This document shows positions 16,326 through 22,458 of a stretch of 64,000 nucleotides of DNA, piece after piece. The notes below the pieces were generated by a model, which was given only the letters and a program-made list of their open reading frames with translations, was not told the DNA's origin and did not search any database. Source of the DNA: Streptomyces avicenniae (GTDB lineage Bacteria > Actinomycetota > Actinomycetes > Streptomycetales > Streptomycetaceae); NCBI RefSeq assembly GCF_000719135.1, contig NZ_JOEK01000012.1, positions 186,001 to 250,000 on the forward strand, given 5' to 3'. A program made the translations under genes and the position numbers. The first letter of the stretch is position 1. Every line of letters begins with the position of its first letter.

Positions 16326-18782
16326 CTACGGAGTACGGCGGCTGTAGACCTCGCCCCGGTAGGCGTCTCGCATCGCGTCCCGGTAGGAGTCGTACTCGTG
16401 CTCGATCCGTTCTACGGAGCGGAGCATGTCCGTCTCGTTCAGGTTGTCGTCGGTCGGGTCGGTCAGGGTGGCGTCCCCCAGGCCGCGGTGGTCGGCGTGC
16501 ACGGCGGCCTCGGCGATGAGGCGCCTGGGTATGGTGTCACCGTTGCGGAACGCCTCGTTCTCCGCCTGCCAGTCGAGGGACGGGCTGGTGTCCGGCATCA
16601 GGTAGCGGATGCCGGTGCCGAGGCCGTAGGTGGCGACCACCACGCCGATCTTGCCGGGGAGCGGCGGCGTCGCGTCCTTGATGATCGTACCGGCGGCGGC
16701 GATGCCCGCCACCAGCGACGACTGGTTGCGCGCGCTCGCCGCGGTGGGGATGTCCCGGTCGAGTTCGGCGCGGTGGAGGGTGCCCTCGACGCGGCCGATC
16801 GCGGCGAACGCGTCGTCCTGGCCACGGCCGCTGGTGCCGTCGCGGACGAACGCGTTGTAGGCCGTGGTCTCCTGCCAGGCCGCGACTCCGGCGTTGAACT
16901 GTTCGTTGACGTCCTTCTCCGTGCCGCCGAGCAGTGTGAACAGCTTCATGCGGTCGTCGTGCGAGAGGTCGAACGAGTAGCGGTAGTCGTTGCCGAGCAG
17001 GTCGGGATCGGTGACGTCGCCGGGGGACGCGCCCGCGGCGAACGCGCTCTCCGGCGACTCGGGCTTGGACAGCTGGTCCATGTAGCGCACCGCGAGGTCG
17101 GACAGCGAGGTCTGGAGCGCCGTGTGGTCGGCGGGGTGGTCGTTCGCCGTGCCGAGGATCTCGGCGGAGCGGTCGGGCGCGTCCGTGAACAGGTGGTACG
17201 CGGCCTCGACGTACGCGCCCGCGGCGTTGTCGTGGTGGTCGAGGCCGGGCGGGATGGTGGTGCCGCTGGTGATCAGGTCGGCGGCGCCCTCGCTGTCCTG
17301 CCAGGTGATGCCGAGCAGCCCGGAGCGGAACGTGTCGTCGTTCAGGAGGTCGGCGGACAGCCCGGTGTTGAGGGACGCGACGTGCAGCAGGTCGCTGCTC
17401 ACCGTGTTGGGCACGCCGTCCACGACGCCCAGCAGGTACTGCACGTTGGTGCGCTGCCCGAGGTCCACGGCGGCCTCGGCGAGGACGCGGCCGAACTCGT
17501 CGCCCGGCGGGACGGTCGCCGTGCCCATGAGGTCGCCGAAGTCGTTGAAGCGGCGCAGCTCGTCGTCGAAACCGACGGGCAGGGAGGGGTCGAACAGGAT
17601 GCTGTCCTCATGGTCGAGGACGAACGGCCGCAGCGCCTCGGGGATCGCGCCGGGCTCCCGCTCGGGGTCGTGCCCGCCGACGCGCCAGTCGAGCATCATG
17701 GTCAGCCCGTTCGCGACACGCTGGGCGGCGGCGTGGCCGCCGGTGGGCGGATCGGCGTCCTCGCCCTCACCGGCCAGCCTGCCGAGCGCGACCAGGGCGT
17801 CCGCGTCCAGGCGGCCGTAGAAGGCGTCGAGGTAGGCGAGTTCCGCGTCGGTGAGCGGGCGTGTGGAGCCGGGCGGGTCGCCGTGGACACCGAGCCTGAT
17901 CGATTCGAGGGTCTCCGTCCAGCGGCGCAGGGCCTCGTGGTCCGGGGGCTCCTCGCGGAGTTCCTCGGCGAGCCGGTCGGCGGCCCAGACGGCCTGGTCC
18001 TCGCTGGTGAACAGGCCGAGCGGCCCGTCGGACAGGTCGTAGCCGAGGTCGCCCAGCTCCGCGCCGTAGTCGGCGAGCCTGCCGCGGTAGGCGGTGACGG
18101 CGTCGGTGATGTCGGCGTCGGTGGCGCGGGCGCTGTCGGCGCAGTCGTCGAGGTGCCGCCGCCTGATGCCCGCGGCGAGGCTGTCGGGGAGCTGGTAGAC
18201 CGTCTCCAGCGCGGACCTGTGGGTCGGCGGGACGTCGAGCGTGGTGCCCCGGTACGTCACCTGGACGGTGTCGATGCGGCCCCTGGTGAGCGACGGGGGC
18301 AGGGGGCTCTCGACGGCCGTGCGCAGCGCGCCCTGCCAGCCCTCCCACTCGTTGACGGCCGCGCTGATGTGGCGCGAGCGCGCCTCCTCCAGGCCGCCGT
18401 CGCCGAGGATCAGGTTCGTGACCTCCTCCTCGGCGGTGATCGCCTCGTTCATGGCACGCACGACGTAGCCGACGACGCGGTCCATGTCCTGGCCGTTGCC
18501 CTGGAGTCCGCGTGCCGTCGCGTCGATGCGGCCGTCCTCGTCCACGAGCGGGGCGCCGTCGAGCGTGCCCGCGTCCGCCGCCACCTCGGTGGCGTGCCGC
18601 GCCAGTTCACCGGCGCCGTCGGCCTCACCGGCGGCACGGGCGTAGACGAGGGCGGTGTCCGCCATCTCGCCCGGCCTGATCTCGGCGGAGAAATCCCGCT
18701 GCCGGGTCCACGGCTTCTTCCCTGCCACGTCCTCGACCTCGTCGCTGCTGAAGGAGAAGTCCGGCATCTCCGCCACCCCCAT
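16326..18782 (-). CDS. large ESX-associated helical protein, 818 aa
   Basis: This 818-residue, acidic, mostly helical protein has no signal peptide and one weak hydrophobic segment near residues 700-735. The N-terminal 200 residues look like a long helical bundle, and the middle is repeat-like. It lies between the secreted-protein genes and eccC in the same orientation, which suggests a substrate, a substrate partner or a chaperone-like component. Start candidates are ATG 18782 and ATG 18767; the latter has GGGGGTGG upstream. I do not assign a family. Large proteins of this kind are found in streptomycete ESX loci, which supports the context but not a function. Confidence 0.8.
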   Translation of the reverse strand: MGVAEMPDFSFSSDEVEDVAGKKPWTRQRDFSAEIRPGEMADTALVYARAAGEADGAGELARHATEVAADAGTLDGAPLVDEDGRIDATARGLQGNGQDMDRVVGYVVRAMNEAITAEEEVTNLILGDGGLEEARSRHISAAVNEWEGWQGALRTAVESPLPPSLTRGRIDTVQVTYRGTTLDVPPTHRSALETVYQLPDSLAAGIRRRHLDDCADSARATDADITDAVTAYRGRLADYGAELGDLGYDLSDGPLGLFTSEDQAVWAADRLAEELREEPPDHEALRRWTETLESIRLGVHGDPPGSTRPLTDAELAYLDAFYGRLDADALVALGRLAGEGEDADPPTGGHAAAQRVANGLTMMLDWRVGGHDPEREPGAIPEALRPFVLDHEDSILFDPSLPVGFDDELRRFNDFGDLMGTATVPPGDEFGRVLAEAAVDLGQRTNVQYLLGVVDGVPNTVSSDLLHVASLNTGLSADLLNDDTFRSGLLGITWQDSEGAADLITSGTTIPPGLDHHDNAAGAYVEAAYHLFTDAPDRSAEILGTANDHPADHTALQTSLSDLAVRYMDQLSKPESPESAFAAGASPGDVTDPDLLGNDYRYSFDLSHDDRMKLFTLLGGTEKDVNEQFNAGVAAWQETTAYNAFVRDGTSGRGQDDAFAAIGRVEGTLHRAELDRDIPTAASARNQSSLVAGIAAAGTIIKDATPPLPGKIGVVVATYGLGTGIRYLMPDTSPSLDWQAENEAFRNGDTIPRRLIAEAAVHADHRGLGDATLTDPTDDNLNETDMLRSVERIEHEYDSYRDAMRDAYRGEVYSRRTP

Positions 18783-18962
18783 GAGGCCCTGTCGCCCCGA
18801 TCGTCCGCGCGGTCCTGTGCGCGAATGATCTTGGGAGGGCCGGATGTGGCGTTTCCGGACGGGAAGTTAACTCGGCCTGAAGGGAACAGGAAGGTTGCCG
18901 TGGGTATCCGGGGACGACGGAAACCGGGGGTTCACCTGTGCTTACGTGAGGCCGGGCACCGC

Positions 18963-18992
18963 CCCGGCGGGGAACCGGAGGTCCCCGCCGGG
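18963..18992 (-). terminator. attenuator-like hairpin between substrate and machinery genes
   Basis: A perfect 11-bp GC-rich stem (CCCGGCGGGGA at 18963-18973 with 18982-18992) lies immediately after the stop of the 115-aa gene and inside the 217-bp gap before the 818-aa gene. It could partly terminate transcripts of the small secreted proteins or mark their 3' end. The gap also has room for a second promoter. Confidence 0.6.
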
Positions 18993-18999
18993 CGCGGCG

Positions 19000-19347
19000 T
19001 CAGATGGCGTCGGCGACGGACGAGTCGGCGCTGACCGTGTTGATGACGACGCCGTTGATCGTGGCGTTGGTGTCGATCTCCAGCTCGTCGCCCTCGTCGG
19101 CGACGGTGAAGTCGGCCCCGGCCATGTTCTCCCGGCCCTCCGCCGCCATGCCGACGCCCCGGATGTGCTTCTCCCGGGTGGCGATCACCGCGGCGGGGAA
19201 CTCGGTCGCCCCCGCGTAGCTCCCGGGGTTGACCTCCGCCATGCGGAGGTAACGCCCGCTGCTCTCCGCCGCGTCCGAGCTGTCCAGGCTGCCCCGGCCC
19301 GCGTCCCGGTAGCCCTCCGACTCGTAACCCAGGCTGCTGAAGTTCAC
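19000..19347 (-). CDS. small ESX substrate-like protein, 115 aa (paralogue tail)
   Basis: A GTG start with GAGGAG upstream gives a 115-residue protein without signal peptide. Its last 30 residues (ADF...DELEID...NGVVINT...AI) align clearly with the end of the 114-aa protein at 21948-22292, although the N-terminal halves differ. The two genes therefore bracket the secreted-protein set. There is no WXG motif. By size, context and the shared tail it is probably an ESX-secreted or substrate-partner protein. The function of the tail is unknown. Confidence 0.8.
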   Translation of the reverse strand: MNFSSLGYESEGYRDAGRGSLDSSDAAESSGRYLRMAEVNPGSYAGATEFPAAVIATREKHIRGVGMAAEGRENMAGADFTVADEGDELEIDTNATINGVVINTVSADSSVADAI

Positions 19348-19362
19348 TGCTGTCTCCTCGTG

Positions 19363-21141
19363 CTATTCACCGAGCACTCCCTTGGTGGCGGCCCTGTCGG
19401 TGGCCCAGACCGCCGGGTCCTCGGTCAGCTCGGTGGGATTGCGGTCACGGGCCTTGTCGTCCCGGTCCCGCTGGTTACCGGTGTGCGCGCCCGCGGGCGG
19501 CGCCGCGGCACCGGCCCCTCGTGCGCCCGCACCGGCGGCCCCCGAGGGGCCCGCCGCTCCGGCCCGTGCCGTCGCGGTCCCGGAGGCGCCCGGCGCACCG
19601 GACGTCCCCGGCCGTACGGACGCCTGGGCCCCCGCCGCCGCCGCGCCACCGGGCCGCCCCGACAGGCGACCGCCCGCCGTGACGTCCCGGACGCCGCTGC
19701 GCCACGTCCCTGCCGACTCCCGCAGGGCGGTGGCCCGCCCGGCGCCGAGTCGGCCACGCGTACGGCCGCCCTGTCCGCCGCCGTGCGCCGCCGCCCCCGG
19801 CGGCATCATCCCGCCACGGGCGGCGCCCGCTGCGGCCCCGCCCGGCACGCCTCCGGCCCGGCCGGGGAAGGCCGTGCCGCCCCCGCCACGCGCCTGGGTG
19901 AAGCCGCCGGCGCCGCTCCTGCCGGCCGCCGGGCGCTGCCCGAACCGGCCCGCCGTGGACGCGCCTGGCGGTGGGAGGTACGGGCGCCCGCCCTGGGCCG
20001 CCTGGTGGATGCCGAGGGAGTTGGCGACCCGGGCCTGCCGTCCCATGTTCTGGAGGGCCTGCTGGGTCATCTGCTGGCGGGCGGGCCCGGCGTTGGCGAT
20101 GCTCGGCGGCACCGCTCCCCCGTACCAGCCGCCGATGTTGCCCCCGCCGGCGCCCCCGACGAGGCCGGGGACGAGCGCGGCGCCGCCGCCGACGAGCCCG
20201 GGGATGACCCCCGCGCCGCCCGCGACCGCGCCTGGACCGTTGCCCAGGCCCGAGTAGCGGCCCGAGTAGTCGGTCTCGGCGCCCCAGCCCTCGCCCGTGT
20301 TCGGGTCGATCCACTGGCCGGTGGAGGGGTCGAACTCCCGGCCCGTCGCCGGATCGACGAGGTGGCCGGTGCTCGGGCTCTGCACCCACCCGGCGAAGTC
20401 GCCCCCTTCCGGGCCGACGACGCTGGAGCCGGGGTAGTCGCCCTCCCCGACCGACGCGCCGTTGGGGGCCACGTACCCCGCCCGGCGCGCGCCGCCGCCA
20501 CCACCGCCGGACACGGACGCCACGCTGCGGCCCCCGCCGCCACGGTTCGCCGCGTAGGCCGCCGCGGCGCCCACCGCGCCACCGCCGCCGAACGCGGCCG
20601 AGTTCTGCACGCCCCCGTCGCCCGAGCCGCCCTCGGGCGCGGGCGGCGGTTCCTCGCCGATGACACGGCTGAACTCGTCGCTGAGGCCGTCGAGCACGAC
20701 CAGTGCCTGGTTCTTCAGTTCCGTCTTCTGCGTCGTGGCGACCTCGCTGGCACGGATGACCCCCATGCCGACGTCGATCACCCGGATGCGCTCCTCAAGC
20801 CGCTGCTCGACCTCGAAGAACTGGTCGTCGAGCTCGATGGCCTTCTCCGCCGCGCGCGCGGAGTGGTCCGCCGCCTGCTGGAGCTGGTCGGCGATGCGGA
20901 CCGCCGCCTGGCCCGCGCCCTCGGCCCAGCCGCTCGCCGCGGAGATGCGGTCGGAGAGTTCGAGCAGCCCGACGCCCTCCTCGGCCGCGGTCGCCCGCGC
21001 CGTACCGGCGAGCGCGCTGCCCTCCGCACCGGCCGCCGCCGCGAGCGCGCGCCACGCACCGGCCGCCGCCTGCATGTGCATGTAGCGGGCGCTCAGGATT
21101 CTGTTGATCGCGTCGTCGAACGCCGCGTCAGGCGATGCCAT
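19363..21141 (-). CDS. large ESX substrate with helical head and Gly-rich body
   Basis: A 592-residue protein with an N-terminal helical domain (about 1-165, coiled-coil-like and rich in Ala and Glu) of the kind seen in WXG100/PPE/LXG-class ESX substrates. A long Gly/Ala/Pro-rich low-complexity body follows. Around residues 225-255 there are three eight-residue DPxTG units in tandem. The C-terminus carries EDPAVW followed by KGVLGE, a tail style recurrent in streptomycete ESX-locus proteins. It is tightly packed between small partner genes, with its start two bases from the upstream stop. Likely secreted to the cell surface; the activity is not evident and no catalytic motif is seen. Confidence 0.82.
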   Translation of the reverse strand: MASPDAAFDDAINRILSARYMHMQAAAGAWRALAAAAGAEGSALAGTARATAAEEGVGLLELSDRISAASGWAEGAGQAAVRIADQLQQAADHSARAAEKAIELDDQFFEVEQRLEERIRVIDVGMGVIRASEVATTQKTELKNQALVVLDGLSDEFSRVIGEEPPPAPEGGSGDGGVQNSAAFGGGGAVGAAAAYAANRGGGGRSVASVSGGGGGGARRAGYVAPNGASVGEGDYPGSSVVGPEGGDFAGWVQSPSTGHLVDPATGREFDPSTGQWIDPNTGEGWGAETDYSGRYSGLGNGPGAVAGGAGVIPGLVGGGAALVPGLVGGAGGGNIGGWYGGAVPPSIANAGPARQQMTQQALQNMGRQARVANSLGIHQAAQGGRPYLPPPGASTAGRFGQRPAAGRSGAGGFTQARGGGGTAFPGRAGGVPGGAAAGAARGGMMPPGAAAHGGGQGGRTRGRLGAGRATALRESAGTWRSGVRDVTAGGRLSGRPGGAAAAGAQASVRPGTSGAPGASGTATARAGAAGPSGAAGAGARGAGAAAPPAGAHTGNQRDRDDKARDRNPTELTEDPAVWATDRAATKGVLGE

Positions 21142-21142
21142 G

Positions 21143-21559
21143 TCAGCCTGCCCCCCAGTACACGCCGCCCGGCGGGAAGTACTCCGTGGTGGGCGGCAGA
21201 TCCTCCAGCACGGAGGGGTGTTCCGCCTCCATGCTCCAGTCGAACTCGGTGATGTCGCGGATATCGACCTTCGACAGCATCACCCGCGCGTCCTCGTCCG
21301 TGTCGAGCCCGATGCCCGCGGCGGTGGCGGCGCTGGTCCTGATGTCCTCCACCGTGACGCCGGCCCGCTCCAGCTCACGGAGCATGGAGAGGGCCGCCGC
21401 CTCCAGTGCCGCCGACGCGCGGGCGGCGTTCGGCACGTCGCCGAACATCTCCCGGGCCGAGGCGATCTGGGCGAAGCTCTGCTTCATGGACGCGAGACCA
21501 TCGCGTCTGCCCGCGCCGTCCTCGGCGCCGTTGAGGCCGCCGATGTTCATCGTGACCAT
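21143..21559 (-). CDS. ESX-associated helical protein, 138 aa
   Basis: The N-terminal 75 residues are amphipathic helix, including a SFAQI...MFGDVPNAARA stretch that resembles an ESX partner or chaperone hairpin. The C-terminal part is acidic and aromatic (EFDWSMEAEHP, then YFPPGGVYWGAG). A GAAGGGAAG site precedes the ATG at 21559; ATG 21550 is an alternative. It sits one base away from the 592-aa gene, suggesting it is the cognate partner of that protein. Unrecognised family. Confidence 0.78.
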   Translation of the reverse strand: MVTMNIGGLNGAEDGAGRRDGLASMKQSFAQIASAREMFGDVPNAARASAALEAAALSMLRELERAGVTVEDIRTSAATAAGIGLDTDEDARVMLSKVDIRDITEFDWSMEAEHPSVLEDLPPTTEYFPPGGVYWGAG

Positions 21560-21583
21560 GGTCAGCGCTTCCCTTCGTGGGTG

Positions 21584-21883
21584 TCAGGCCCCGCCGCCGG
21601 CGACGCGCGCCATCCGCTCGGCCCGCTCACCGGCCATGGTCGCGACCCGGTTCATGCCGGTGTGCATGTTGCCGACGCTCTCGTCGTGCACGCCGACCTT
21701 CTGGCGGAACTCGGCGTCACGGATGGCGAGACGCGCGCTGACCTGCTCCTGCACCGCCTCGTTGGCGGCGATGGACTGGATGCCGTTGCGGACCTCGTTC
21801 CAGATGCGCTCGACCTCCTCCCGCTGCGCCGTCGTCTGGGAGGAGATGTCCTGGAAGCCGGAGGCGATGAACTCGATGGCCAC
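21584..21883 (-). CDS. WXG100-like protein, 99 aa (EsxA/B type)
   Basis: The size (99 residues), the all-helical prediction, the lack of signal peptide and the single central Trp in ERIWNEVRNG fit the WXG100 superfamily, although the turn reads W-N-E instead of W-x-G. WXG100 proteins are secreted as helical-hairpin heterodimers through ESX. Its neighbour at 21948-22292 is the likely partner. The gene directly follows that partner after a 64-base gap containing a hairpin. Confidence 0.85.
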   Translation of the reverse strand: MAIEFIASGFQDISSQTTAQREEVERIWNEVRNGIQSIAANEAVQEQVSARLAIRDAEFRQKVGVHDESVGNMHTGMNRVATMAGERAERMARVAGGGA

Positions 21884-21909
21884 GGTGGTGCCTTTCTCTT
21901 GAGCGAGGT

Positions 21910-21935
21910 CGGTCCGTGCCGGACGGCACGGACCG
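21910..21935 (-). other. intergenic hairpin between the two small ESX genes
   Basis: An 11-bp perfect stem (10 bp GGTCCGTGCC/GGCACGGACC at 21911-21920 and 21925-21934, plus one closing pair) with a four-base loop lies between the stop of the 114-aa gene and the start of the 99-aa gene. It could stabilise the upstream transcript or adjust the stoichiometry of the pair. Confidence 0.6.
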
Positions 21936-21947
21936 CGGTCCCGGGGT

Positions 21948-22292
21948 TCAGATGCCGCCGGCGATCGCGCCGTCGGGGGTGATGGTCTGGATGGAGACGC
22001 CGTTCACGACGCCCTGGGCGTCGATGTCCAGTTCCTCGGCCTCGGTGATCACGATGCCGAAGTCCGTCTCCAGCGTCTCCAGGATCTCGGAGAGCACCTG
22101 GCCCGACTTGCCGAGCGCCGAGTAGTTCTCCTGGGCCTGGGCGGTGCCCGCGCCGCGGATGGCGGTGTGGACGGTGTCACTCAGCCCGCCGAGCCTGGTG
22201 GACGTGGTGGCCATGTCCTGGTACGCCTCAAGGAGGATGCTCCGGACCGCCGCCGCCTGGTCCCCGTCGAGCTTGACCTTGTCGAAATCCAT
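21948..22292 (-). CDS. WXG100-like small ESX protein, 114 aa
   Basis: First gene of the ESX operon. The N-terminal 85 residues are amphipathic helices (AAVRSILLEAYQDMATTS, then LGKSGQVLSEILETL). The C-terminal 30 residues form a distinct tail (ELDID...NGVSIQT...GGI) shared with the 115-aa protein at 19000-19347. There is no WXG triplet, yet size, context and helical hairpin pattern point to an Esx-type secreted partner of the 99-aa protein. The ATG at 22292 lies downstream of a 166-bp promoter region with an inverted repeat. Confidence 0.83.
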   Translation of the reverse strand: MDFDKVKLDGDQAAAVRSILLEAYQDMATTSTRLGGLSDTVHTAIRGAGTAQAQENYSALGKSGQVLSEILETLETDFGIVITEAEELDIDAQGVVNGVSIQTITPDGAIAGGI

Positions 22293-22338
22293 GTCTGCGT
22301 CTCACGCTCCCACTCGACTGACGGCGACGGCCCCTTGG

Positions 22339-22356
22339 ACATACGCCGCCGTATGT
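22339..22356 (-). promoter_or_regulatory. inverted repeat in the ESX promoter region
   Basis: ACATACG (22339-22345) and CGTATGT (22350-22356) are a perfect 7-bp inverted repeat with a four-base spacer, 47-64 bases upstream of the first ESX gene, and a TCATATGA palindrome lies just beyond it. This is the only obvious operator-like site in the 166-bp gap between the SARP-type regulator and the ESX operon. Confidence 0.5.
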
Positions 22357-22458
22357 TGGGTCATATGATTCACCACTTCTGCGGTCGGCGCATCGACCGG
22401 TGTGTATCAGTTCGGTAAGAAACCCGGGAACGGAACGTCGGAACAGCCCGAAACGGAC

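Noticed and set aside
14781..19034. A 1417-codon open frame on the plus strand across the ESX region
   Set aside because: It is antisense to eccC and the 818-aa gene, whose motifs are unmistakable. Long opposite-strand frames are a by-product of extreme GC at third positions.
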